Of a stretch of DNA of 64,000 bases, positions 29,049 to 36,985 are shown in pieces (the stretch's first letter is position 1; each line of letters starts with the position of its first letter). This stretch comes from Lentzea waywayandensis. Lineage in GTDB: Bacteria; Actinomycetota; Actinomycetes; Mycobacteriales; Pseudonocardiaceae. Made by a program: the position numbers and the translations under genes. The notes beneath the pieces are model-generated. The model was given only the letters and a program-made list of their open reading frames with translations. It did no database searches and had not been told where the DNA came from. The stretch is taken from assembly GCF_900115955.1 (NCBI RefSeq), contig NZ_FOYL01000010.1, positions 1 to 64,000 of the forward strand, given 5' to 3'.

Positions 29049-30917
29049 TCAGCCGTTGTCCCGGACTTCGAAGCCGCGCGACGGCCGGTAGATCACGTGC
29101 ACCGGACGCCCTGCGACGACTTCTGTCTCGGCCCTGCGAGGTTCCTGCACCGGCGCGGAGTAACCGCCGGAACGCGACGGCACGAGCACCGCGTCGTCGA
29201 CCCGGTCCCACTGCCTGTCGGTGACCGTGGGGCTGTCCACCACGCGCGACCGGGCGACCGGCAGTGCCGCCGGACCCGATCCCGAGGGCAGCGCGCCCGC
29301 CCGCACGCCGGAACCGTTGGGGCCACTGATGATCTGGCCTGGCTGCGAGTCGCGGTCGAGCCGCTGCGCCGTCGCCATGACCGGGTTCGAGGCCTCCGGG
29401 CGCACCCGGCCGCGACCGCGCTGCGGTGCCGCGTCGCCCTCGGTGTCGTTGTCCCGCACGGACTCCCAGAACTCGTCCTGCGGCGTCGGGCCGGTCTGCT
29501 TCTTGCGGCCCATCATCTTCGACCAGACGCCACCGCTCATCGGCAGGACGTTGCTCGCCGAACCGACCGACATCTCGACCATCTGCCACATGCGGCGCAA
29601 CGGTTTGCCGATCACGAAGCACACGAGTGTCAGCATCAGGCCGAGCAACGTGCGCGTCAGCAACGAGAGCCCGGTCGCGTTGAAGATCGCCTGGAGCAGC
29701 AACGCGTGGACACCCGCGAGGACCGCGAGCACCAGCACGTTGAACACCGTCACGGCGGCCGCGCGGGCGACCTTGCGCAGCAGGTCGTGGTGCAGCAACG
29801 CGACCAGGCCGATGAGCGGCCCGGCGAGCGTCAGGATGCGCAGCAGCAGCTGGGCCAGCAGCACCGCGGCCTTCGCGAACAGCTGGAACAGCGAGAACGC
29901 GACGGACTGGAGCAGTGCCAGGAAACCCGCGCCGGTGCGGCTGCCGTCGGTGCCGTCGAAGTAGCCCTTGGAGGTACCGAGCTGCGCTTCGAGGGCCTTC
30001 CACTCGGCCTTCTTCGCGTCCAGGGCGGCCTGGTCGCCGTCCTTGCCCTCGGCGATCTCGGCGGTGGTCCAGGCCTGCGCCTTGAGGACGCGCGGGCCGA
30101 ACTCGGCGGCCTGCGGTGCCTCGGGCGTGCCGAACGCGCCGCGCAGCCAGCTCTGGTAGACGACGGCGTCGTGCAGTTTCGTCGGCAGGACGTGGAGTGT
30201 GCCTTGTTCCTCAGGCGCCTCGATGAACCCCGCCTGTATCTCCGATGTCTTGGAGACCAGCGTGTTGTCGAGGAGGTTGTAGAACTGCGGCAAGGCCAAG
30301 GTGGACGTCGCCAGCCACATGGCCGCCAGCGCCCACAGCCCGCGTTTGGAGATCGCGGCGAAGTCGCCGGTCCAGATCTGCCGGAACATCAGGATCGCGA
30401 GGAGCAACGCCACCAGGCCGAACCAGCGCAGGTAGACGTTGTCGTAGACCTTCTGCACGCCGTTCTTCACGGCGTCGTCCAGCGGGACCAGCAGGCCACG
30501 GCCCATCACGGTGTAGTGCAACGCGTTCGTGGCACCGACGATGTTCTTGCCGATGCTGAAGAGCTCGTTGCCCGCCCACGTGTCGAGCGTGGCGTTGGCG
30601 TCGGGCAGGACGTTGCACTTGGCGTTGTAGTTGTGCCAGACCATGCCCGCGTAGCCGTACTCGAGGTACGGCGAGCCGGGCAGGCCGTTGCCGACGGGCG
30701 GGTCGAGCGCGCCGACCATGCCGGCGCCCGGCCGTTCGGGATTCGGTGCCTCGCCGCAGGATTGAGCGTGCGCCATCGGGGCACCCATGACCACCTGCAA
30801 CGCCAGGATGGCCGCCACGAGGCCGACCGACCTGGTGCGTGCTGACGCGCGCAGCGCGAAGCGCCGCCTTGCCCAGAGCAAGGCGGCGATCGCGAGCACG
30901 ATCGTCAGCGCCGTCAT
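29049..30917 (-). CDS. VirB6/TrbL-like polytopic membrane protein
   Basis: A 622-residue protein with an initial span, a second signal-like segment ending at AHAQ about residue 51, an extracytoplasmic stretch, and clusters of five to six membrane spans between about 170 and 430 ('LLVPLDDAVKNGVQKVYDNV', 'LVALLLAILMFRQIW' and later). The last 190 residues are hydrophilic, disordered and Arg/Pro-rich and should be cytoplasmic. This matches VirB6/TrbL/TcpH-like channel proteins. Its ATG overlaps the stop of the VirB4-like gene (ATGA). Residue identity to VirB6 cannot be judged by eye. Confidence 0.7.
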   Translation of the reverse strand: MTALTIVLAIAALLWARRRFALRASARTRSVGLVAAILALQVVMGAPMAHAQSCGEAPNPERPGAGMVGALDPPVGNGLPGSPYLEYGYAGMVWHNYNAKCNVLPDANATLDTWAGNELFSIGKNIVGATNALHYTVMGRGLLVPLDDAVKNGVQKVYDNVYLRWFGLVALLLAILMFRQIWTGDFAAISKRGLWALAAMWLATSTLALPQFYNLLDNTLVSKTSEIQAGFIEAPEEQGTLHVLPTKLHDAVVYQSWLRGAFGTPEAPQAAEFGPRVLKAQAWTTAEIAEGKDGDQAALDAKKAEWKALEAQLGTSKGYFDGTDGSRTGAGFLALLQSVAFSLFQLFAKAAVLLAQLLLRILTLAGPLIGLVALLHHDLLRKVARAAAVTVFNVLVLAVLAGVHALLLQAIFNATGLSLLTRTLLGLMLTLVCFVIGKPLRRMWQMVEMSVGSASNVLPMSGGVWSKMMGRKKQTGPTPQDEFWESVRDNDTEGDAAPQRGRGRVRPEASNPVMATAQRLDRDSQPGQIISGPNGSGVRAGALPSGSGPAALPVARSRVVDSPTVTDRQWDRVDDAVLVPSRSGGYSAPVQEPRRAETEVVAGRPVHVIYRPSRGFEVRDNG

Positions 30918-33775
30918 GCGCCGCCGTCCCGGTGGCGGTTGGTGCCGTCACCGTGGGCCACCAGCTGGGCCTCTTCCTCCGTCAGTCCTAGCTCCATGTC
31001 CGCCGCCAGTTCGTCGTCGATCTCGTCGGGCACGTAGGCGGGCGGCTGCGGGGCCGCGTTGGGATCGTCCGCCGGCACGATCTCGCCCTTGCCGTTGTCG
31101 CGCTTGGCATCGGGGGTCGTGTCGAGGGCGTTGCGCAGGTGCTCCAGGTGCGGGCCGCTGAAGTCGATGCGGATCCGCTCCACGCCACCGGCACCGTCGC
31201 CGAAGATGAACTGGCGCGGCGCGCGGTCGCGTTCGGTCGCGTTGCGCTCGCCACCGGGGCGGCGGCCGAGCGACGCGATGACCTGCTCGTACCCGGCGCC
31301 GATCGGCACCTTGAGCAGCCGCAGCGCGTCCGCCTGCGCCGAGTCGTCGTCGAGCCGGCCGACGAAGACCGAGTCGAGCAGCGTCACGAAGCCCTGGATC
31401 TTCAGGAAGTCGGCGGGGATCTGCGACGACAGCAGCACGCGGACGTTCCACTTTCGCGAGTCACGCGCGAAGCGGTTCATCAGCACGCGACCGGTCGGGA
31501 CCTCGGAGAGGAAGAACGCCTCGTCGATCCAGACGCCCTTGCGCTGGTCCTTCGGCTTCTCGTAGATCGAGCGCTGGGTGAGCCAGGCGGCGAGGTTCAG
31601 CATCTCGACGCCGAGCGACTCCGCGTCGGTCCAGTGCTCGCGGCCGACGCCGTCCTTGGGCAGGTTCAGGCCCGCCATGGTGAGGACGGTGAGGCGGTCG
31701 TCGCGCACCTCGTTGTACGGGTCGTGGTTCTCCTCGGGGATCAGCAACGACATGCGCTCGCGCATCTCGTCGAGGAAGTCCGCGACGACGACGGCGTGCT
31801 CGTGGTGCTCGGACGCGTCCCGGCGCAGCGCCTCGAAGACGAGACCGGGGTGGGCGTCGAAGCGGCCACCGACCGTGCGGACCGCGCGCAGCAACACGAT
31901 GCGCGTCTGGGGCAGGCGGGCGACCTCGTAGGGCAGCAGACCGGTGAGCACGTCCAGCACGAGACGGCGGCGGGTGGCGGCCGCGAGGGCCTTCTCCCGG
32001 CGCCAGGCCCGTTCCGGGTCCTCCTCGTCGAGGAAGTGGTCGAGCATCGGCTCGGCGACCACCCGGTACGGATTCAGGATGCCGGGCTGGGCGTTGAGCA
32101 GGTTGATCGGCCGCGCGTAGGGCCGCAGCTCCGGCAGGTCGCACAGCGCGGACAGCGGACCGGACGGGTCGAGCAACGTCCAGTGCGCGCCGGCCCGCAG
32201 GGTCTTGTAGACCATGCCACCACCGAGGAACGACTTACCGGCACCCAGGCCCGCGACCATCGCCGTCAGACCGGAGGCGTCCCGGAGCTCCTGCGCCATC
32301 CACGGGTCCCACGCGACCGGGCGGCGGGTGGCCGTGACGGTCTCGCCGAGCAGGATCCCGCGCCGGTCACCGACCTCGGCGGTCGCCGTCGGGACAGCGG
32401 ACGCCGCCCACAACACGCTGCCGCGGCGCAGGTACGCGCCGTTGGACAGCGGCTCGCCGGGGATGAACTCGCGGGCGATCGCGTACTGGGCCTCGGGGTG
32501 GTCGATCGAGACCTTCGGCTTGTACAGCTCGAGCAACGACTGGGCGAGCCGCAGTGCCTCGCGCTCGGTCGGTCCGGAGACGGCCAGGCGCCACCACGAG
32601 CGCACCCGGGTGCCGAGCGCGGTGAAGCCCGACGTCATCTCGTCGTCGATCTCCAGCACGCGGCCGGCCTGGCGGGCCAGCGACTGCGGCGGTTCCAGCT
32701 CGTGCTCGTCGGTGTAGTGCCGGACCTGCGAGCGGACCTTGCTCATCTGCCGCGACAGCTCACCCGACACCTCTTCGGGCTTGCGCACATAAATACGCGC
32801 GGACCACTCGACGGAGGCGGGCAGCCGGTCGGCTCGCTGCACCCACGGGTCGTCGACCTCGGGGATCTGCAGGCCGTGCATGAGGCCGACGGTGAGCACG
32901 CAGACGTGCCGCTTGATGCCCGCGTTCGAGCCGGTGCGGCCGCGCACGGTCACCGTCGGTGAGTACGGCTCCTGGTGGAAGTCCGCGGCGTCGGTGAAGG
33001 ACGCCAGGTCCTCCGGCTCCCACGCGGCACCGGGCACGGCGGGCAGGTTGCGCGGCGCGGGCAGGCCCAGCGAGCACGACCTGTGCATCAGCCAGGACAT
33101 CTCCTCGGCCGTCGCGGGACGGCCTTCGAGCCCCGCGGACCCGATGACCTGGTCGAGGTGCTCGACCTCGGAGTCCAGGGCCACCAGCTCGGCGTCGACG
33201 GCATCCGGGAAGACCTTGCGCAGCACGGGGGCCGCGCGTTCGACGGCGCGGTCCATCATGTTGCGGGTCTGCACCTGAACGCCCAGGTAGACCTCTTTCT
33301 CCGCCATCGAGCGGCCCATGAGCTGCTGCTGCTCGCCGACCATGTAGTCGTCGAACGACAGCGTGCCGGGAGTGTCCGGCAGGCGCTTGACGGCGTTGTG
33401 CACGTGCGCCTCGGCCCACATGCGGATGGGGTACGGCCGCGTGGTGACCCGCAGGTGCATCCAGCGCCCCTGGAGCTCGGCGTACTGGCCCGCGATGGCC
33501 GCGATCAGGTCCTGGCGCTGCGAGTCGCTGCGGAACGACCAGCGCTGCGGCGCGAGCCGGTACCAGGCGTAGACCTCCTGGCCCGTGCGCAGCAGGTGAC
33601 CGTCGATGCTGCGAGCCGCGATCGACGGTGTGTAGCTCGGCACGGACTGCTCGCCGGGCAGGCGGCGGCCGCGCTTCGAATACGCCGCCCTGTCGCGCTC
33701 GCGCGGGTCCGCTGCGGCGTGCTGGGCGATGTGCTGGGCGGAGCGACGGTCACGGTCTCGCCGGCGTCCGAACAC
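30914..33775 (-). CDS. VirB4-like secretion ATPase
   Basis: A 953-residue AAA+ secretion ATPase. The N-terminal half has the long VirB4 lead domain with 'LPASVEWSARIYVRKPEE' and 'LYKPKVSIDHPEAQYAIARE'. The Walker A 'VAGLGAGKSFLGGGMVYKTL' begins near residue 500, Walker B 'KGVWIDEAFFL' near 745, and an arginine/glutamine sensor 'VRVLLSSQIPADFL' near 780. GTG start with AAGGAGG seven bases upstream; the first 26 bases overlap the PrgI-like gene. It should energise assembly or transport through the membrane channel coded around it. An acidic tail ends the protein. Confidence 0.87.
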   Translation of the reverse strand: MFGRRRDRDRRSAQHIAQHAAADPRERDRAAYSKRGRRLPGEQSVPSYTPSIAARSIDGHLLRTGQEVYAWYRLAPQRWSFRSDSQRQDLIAAIAGQYAELQGRWMHLRVTTRPYPIRMWAEAHVHNAVKRLPDTPGTLSFDDYMVGEQQQLMGRSMAEKEVYLGVQVQTRNMMDRAVERAAPVLRKVFPDAVDAELVALDSEVEHLDQVIGSAGLEGRPATAEEMSWLMHRSCSLGLPAPRNLPAVPGAAWEPEDLASFTDAADFHQEPYSPTVTVRGRTGSNAGIKRHVCVLTVGLMHGLQIPEVDDPWVQRADRLPASVEWSARIYVRKPEEVSGELSRQMSKVRSQVRHYTDEHELEPPQSLARQAGRVLEIDDEMTSGFTALGTRVRSWWRLAVSGPTEREALRLAQSLLELYKPKVSIDHPEAQYAIAREFIPGEPLSNGAYLRRGSVLWAASAVPTATAEVGDRRGILLGETVTATRRPVAWDPWMAQELRDASGLTAMVAGLGAGKSFLGGGMVYKTLRAGAHWTLLDPSGPLSALCDLPELRPYARPINLLNAQPGILNPYRVVAEPMLDHFLDEEDPERAWRREKALAAATRRRLVLDVLTGLLPYEVARLPQTRIVLLRAVRTVGGRFDAHPGLVFEALRRDASEHHEHAVVVADFLDEMRERMSLLIPEENHDPYNEVRDDRLTVLTMAGLNLPKDGVGREHWTDAESLGVEMLNLAAWLTQRSIYEKPKDQRKGVWIDEAFFLSEVPTGRVLMNRFARDSRKWNVRVLLSSQIPADFLKIQGFVTLLDSVFVGRLDDDSAQADALRLLKVPIGAGYEQVIASLGRRPGGERNATERDRAPRQFIFGDGAGGVERIRIDFSGPHLEHLRNALDTTPDAKRDNGKGEIVPADDPNAAPQPPAYVPDEIDDELAADMELGLTEEEAQLVAHGDGTNRHRDGGA

Positions 33776-34226
33776 CGCGAACCTCCTTCTTACGGCTGTC
33801 TGACGTCCGGCGGGGCTGGGCCTGCTGTCTCGCCCGTCGTTGTTGTTTCTTGCTCAACTTGGGACGAGGCCGCTGCGGACTGACCCGGATCCGGGCGGCA
33901 CTGGCCGCTCCGCCGGTGCTTGCCGTGCGCTCTCGAGGTGCCGTCAGCTCGCGGACCCACATCGACATGACGGCCGTGAGGGGCCGTTCATGGCTGATCC
34001 GCTGGGTGATGAAGCGGGTGAGGATGATCGTCGCGACGAGGGCCCAGGCGGTCGAGAAGAACCCGAACCCGACGCCCATCTGCCGTTCGATCGTGAGCAC
34101 GAGGAGGAAGACGACGATCCCGACGCCCCACGCGACGTATCGCGCGCGCCAGGGAAACGTCGCTTTGGGCGGGCCGAGCCAGACGGCGTCGACCCGGTAG
34201 ACCTCGTCGTCGGTGCGGACCCGCAC
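33750..34226 (-). CDS. PrgI/VirB3-like membrane protein
   Basis: A 158-residue protein: soluble start with 'VDAVWLGPPKATFPWRARYV', two adjacent membrane spans (about 28-47 and 54-72), then 'ITQRISHERPLTAVMSMWVREL' and a very basic Lys/Arg/Gln tail (about 110-158). PrgI/VirB3 family proteins have this double span and lie next to the VirB4 gene, as here, where the 3' end overlaps the VirB4 start. GTG start three bases after the VirB2-like gene. Function inferred from place and topology. Confidence 0.65.
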   Translation of the reverse strand: MRVRTDDEVYRVDAVWLGPPKATFPWRARYVAWGVGIVVFLLVLTIERQMGVGFGFFSTAWALVATIILTRFITQRISHERPLTAVMSMWVRELTAPRERTASTGGAASAARIRVSPQRPRPKLSKKQQRRARQQAQPRRTSDSRKKEVRGVRTPARP

Positions 34227-34229
34227 GTG

Positions 34230-34508
34230 TCAGCCTCCGACGAACAAACCGGCGAGCCACTGGCCGATGTTCGCGCCGGCGTCAGTGGTGACGGCGAGGC
34301 CGATGATGGCCAGCGCGACGATCACACCACCGAGGCGGCGCATGACACCCGCGTTGTCACCTTTGCCACCTCCGAGCCAGAGCAGGAGCAGCGCGACGGT
34401 CAGCAGGAGCAGCGGGACGATGTTGTCCAGGATCCAGTTCCGGACATTGCCTGTGCCCGGCACCGTCGGCTGCTGCTGAGCGAGTGTCACCAGGTCCATG
34501 GCGGTCAT
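34230..34508 (-). CDS. VirB2/TrbC-like small membrane protein (possible pilin)
   Basis: A 92-residue protein with two membrane spans (about 28-46 and 60-77) around a short charged loop GGGKGDNAGVMRRL, and a C-terminus ending 'GQWLAGLFVGG'. This is the topology of VirB2/TrbC pilin-like subunits and it is the first gene of the unit, where VirB2 is often found. There is no long signal peptide. GGAG seven bases before ATG; a second in-frame ATG lies three codons later. Confidence 0.65.
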   Translation of the reverse strand: MTAMDLVTLAQQQPTVPGTGNVRNWILDNIVPLLLLTVALLLLWLGGGKGDNAGVMRRLGGVIVALAIIGLAVTTDAGANIGQWLAGLFVGG

Positions 34509-34664
34509 TTCTTACTCCAGAGTGCGCTGGGGCTTGCGCTACGAGTAGAACACGAGTTCGTCACGACGTGTGGGGCTGTTGCTGCGGGGTGTAGATCATC
34601 TGGCCGTTCCCCCTGGGAGGAATTACGTCTAATCTGGCCGACACATCATCACTGAGGAGACGTC
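34509..34664. promoter_or_regulatory. divergent control region of the secretion-like operon
   Basis: The space between the VirB2-like gene (minus) and the small plus-strand genes holds no supported gene of its own. A plus-strand TAATCT at 34630-34635 is a possible -10 for the rightward genes. A clear minus-strand -35/-10 pair for the long operon was not found by eye. Confidence 0.35.
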
Positions 34665-34665
34665 A

Positions 34666-34782
34666 GTGGGGAACACCCGGATCGAGATTCTCTCCGTCGC
34701 TGGCAAGGTTCACCCGACTGCGAACGCCCTGGTCACCCACAGTGCGTGGGTCCTAAACACACGCACGTGTACATCCATGTGA
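34666..34782 (+). CDS. possible 38-residue small protein
   Basis: GTG-initiated frame preceded by GAGGAG at a spacing of 7-8 bases and a TAATCT box 30 bases further up. The product reads 'VGNTRIEILSVAGKVHPTAN' and then Thr/Ser/Trp-containing text ending 'CTSM'. It has no recognisable domain. It ends 82 bases before the ribbon-helix-helix-like gene and could be a leader peptide or a coupled first gene. Only the good ribosome-binding site supports it. Confidence 0.3.
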   Translation: MGNTRIEILSVAGKVHPTANALVTHSAWVLNTRTCTSM

Positions 34783-34864
34783 ACGCCCTGATCGGCCGGT
34801 TCGCGACCCCTGTGACGGACACAGCGGGCGCAATCCGGAGCGACGACTCCGAGGAGATTCGCCG

Positions 34865-35197
34865 ATGCTCGAACCTGACCTCGTGCCGGACGGAAGTGTG
34901 GACGGAATCACAGCCTCCCCTAATGCTCCAGGCGTGGATGAGCCTACCGGGCAGAGCACGCAATCCCGGCGCCGGGTCCAAAGGACGATCAACTTCGACA
35001 GGTCGGTGCTGGAGCGCGCGCGTGCGGCGGCCACCTACCTCGCCTCGTACGAGCCCCAGGCGGGGGTGCGGTCGCTCGCCGACATCGTGAATCCCGCGGT
35101 GCTCGCCTACGTGACCGAGTTGGAGGAGCTCTACAACTCGGGGGAGCCGTTCCGGCCGGTGCTGCGGATGCCTTCGGGGCGGCCGGCCAACCGGTGA
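34865..35197 (+). CDS. ribbon-helix-helix-like (ParB C-terminal-like) DNA-binding protein
   Basis: A 110-residue soluble protein. The first 40 residues are polar and disordered; from residue 38 'RRVQRTINFDRSVLERARAA' gives a beta strand followed by helices ('SLADIVNPAVLAYVTELEEL'), the pattern of RHH partition or regulatory proteins in actinobacterial plasmids and conjugative elements. GAGGAG lies about nine bases upstream. It is divergent to the secretion-like operon and may regulate it or mark a partition remnant; both are inference. A strong terminator follows directly. Confidence 0.6.
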   Translation: MLEPDLVPDGSVDGITASPNAPGVDEPTGQSTQSRRRVQRTINFDRSVLERARAAATYLASYEPQAGVRSLADIVNPAVLAYVTELEELYNSGEPFRPVLRMPSGRPANR

Positions 35198-35227
35198 AGC
35201 CCGGCGACCGCGGGGTCACCGGGCTTC
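35196..35227. terminator. bidirectional hairpin terminator
   Basis: GAAGCCCGG (35196-35204) pairs perfectly with CCGGGCTTC (35219-35227), and inside it GACC pairs with GGTC. The hairpin begins within the stop codon of the rightward gene and lies 17 bases from the stop of the leftward gene, so it can serve both. No T run follows, as is usual in high-GC Actinobacteria. Confidence 0.75.
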
Positions 35228-35243
35228 GTCGAGCGTTCGGCTC

Positions 35244-36830
35244 CTAGGAGGCGCCGGAGATCCGCCAGAACAGGCCGGTCGAGGCGTAGTCCGGGCCGAC
35301 GCCCGTGCCCTTGCCCCAGAAGAAGTCGTTGAAGTTGCCGAGTCCACCCGACGAGGTGACGGGGCCCATGGTCGCCCAGCGGACCGAGGCGGGCTGGGTG
35401 TCGATGCTGGCCTGCGCCCACGCGTCGCGGACCTTCATCGGGTTGTTCCACCACAGGAACGGCGAGCGCCACATGTAGTGACCGAACTTGCCGCCGTGGT
35501 TGGCGGAGTTGTAGCTGATGGTCGTGAAGCTGTTGATCTGGTGCAGGCCGCGGAACGACTGGCCCCAGCGCTGCGCCCAGGTCTGGCCGCCGGTGCTGTC
35601 CTCGAGGATCAGGCAGGTGAAGAGGCTCATCCACTCGACGTCGTTCTGGCCCCAGCGCGCGTCGGTGTTCGCGAGCTTGTTGTCGGTGTGGTTGGAGCAG
35701 CCGGTGAAGTAGAAGCCGGTGCCGGAGCCGTGGCCCTGCCAGTAGGTGAGGTCGACGTCGTCGGCCCAGTTGGTGTCGTCACCGCCGGCGAACATCGGGT
35801 CCTTGAAGTCGCTCTCCCACGCGTTGGCGTTGAGCCAGGTGAAGTCGCGGGCGATGCCGTGGTTGCTCGCCTCGGTGTTGAACGTGCCGATGTTGGCGAC
35901 GGTGTTGGGCAGGCCGGAGCAGTTGCCGGTGCCCTCGCTGCCGACCTGGGTGCCGACCGCCTGGCTCTTGAACTGGGCGTCCGGGCGGGGCTCCTGGCCC
36001 GGTCCCGGCTGCGGCAGCTCGGCGCCGACCGCGGCGGGCAGGGTGATGGCCTGCGGTGCGCCACCGTCGTCGTTGCGACCGGCGCAGCGGAACGAGGGCT
36101 CGATCTTGTCGACCTTCTCCTCCAGCGGCGGGGCCACGTAGACGTAGCTCACCTCGGGCTTCACCGAGGCGCCCAGGTACTTCTGGCACAGCTTGGCGCC
36201 GTAGGCGAGGTCGTTCACCTGGACGGTGCCGGCCTTGTCGTAGGTGCGGGCGGCGTGACTGACCGCCGTCACGCCCTGCGCGTCGAACGAGACGCGAATG
36301 TTCGCGCCCTCGCCCTCCAGCGGAAGGCCGTCGAGCTGGAACGTGTACGAGACGCTCGTGTCGAGGTTCGCCGTGAGTGCGTTGCGCCCGTTGGCGTCCG
36401 ACAGTTCGAACGTCGTGTACTGCGCGCTGGGCGTCGCGTTGGCCGGCAGCACACCGGCTGCTCTCAGGCCTTCCTGCGCGCGCTTGGCCGCGTCCTCGGT
36501 GGGGATGGTCTTGATGCGCTTGATCGCCTCGGTGTCGAGCGCGGTCTGCGTGGTGTCGTTGCCGTCCTCGTCGGGCCTGCCCTGTCCTTTGTCGACGGTC
36601 GGCAGGTACTGGTAGCGCTGCTCGTCCGCGAAGGAGACCGCGCCCGCCTCGGATCTCTGGACGTCTTTGAGGCCGAACGCCCGTTGCAGCTTCTGCGTCT
36701 GTTCCTGGTCGAGACCGGAGCTCTTCACCCCGTAGACGGGCAATTCCGTGGCGTCGGCGGTCGCGACACCGACCGCTCCCGCGGTGACGAGACTGGACAG
36801 GGCCAGCACCACCGTCAGCTTGCGTTGCAT
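35244..36830 (-). CDS. secreted DUF6345-like protein, possible caspase/gingipain-like fold
   Basis: A 528-residue exported protein. A signal peptide ends near residue 26 ('VGVATADATE'). Residues about 30-260 form a propeptide- or adhesion-like region. The C-terminal 230 residues contain 'WADDVDLTYWQGHGSGTGFYF' with His-Gly near residue 390, 'GQNDVEWMSLFTCLILED' with a Cys about 35 residues later, and aromatic-rich text to the end. His in 'GHG' followed by a Cys after a hydrophobic strand is the dyad layout of clan CD peptidases, but activity is not shown. GGGAGGG seven bases before ATG. DUF6345 naming is from memory. Confidence 0.65.
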   Translation of the reverse strand: MQRKLTVVLALSSLVTAGAVGVATADATELPVYGVKSSGLDQEQTQKLQRAFGLKDVQRSEAGAVSFADEQRYQYLPTVDKGQGRPDEDGNDTTQTALDTEAIKRIKTIPTEDAAKRAQEGLRAAGVLPANATPSAQYTTFELSDANGRNALTANLDTSVSYTFQLDGLPLEGEGANIRVSFDAQGVTAVSHAARTYDKAGTVQVNDLAYGAKLCQKYLGASVKPEVSYVYVAPPLEEKVDKIEPSFRCAGRNDDGGAPQAITLPAAVGAELPQPGPGQEPRPDAQFKSQAVGTQVGSEGTGNCSGLPNTVANIGTFNTEASNHGIARDFTWLNANAWESDFKDPMFAGGDDTNWADDVDLTYWQGHGSGTGFYFTGCSNHTDNKLANTDARWGQNDVEWMSLFTCLILEDSTGGQTWAQRWGQSFRGLHQINSFTTISYNSANHGGKFGHYMWRSPFLWWNNPMKVRDAWAQASIDTQPASVRWATMGPVTSSGGLGNFNDFFWGKGTGVGPDYASTGLFWRISGAS

Positions 36831-36985
36831 GTCTGTTCCCTCCCTTGGGGACGGCCGGCTGCAGGGGCCGACCGTCTGACAGGAGGATCTGGCGTTATTC
36901 GCCGTGATACCGAGAGTGGACATTTGCGGCGGGCGCACCACTCGAACGGCCGTAATTCTGTAACACCCTTGGGGCAGTGAAGGAC

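Noticed and set aside
29019..30845. Long frame antisense to the VirB6-like gene
   Set aside because: Shadow of high-GC codon use; Arg/His/Gln-rich with no motif, while the minus strand has clear membrane spans.
34590..34640. 6C-type small RNA between the VirB2-like gene and the RHH-like gene
   Set aside because: Only one C-rich run is present and the paired double hairpin of 6C RNA cannot be formed.
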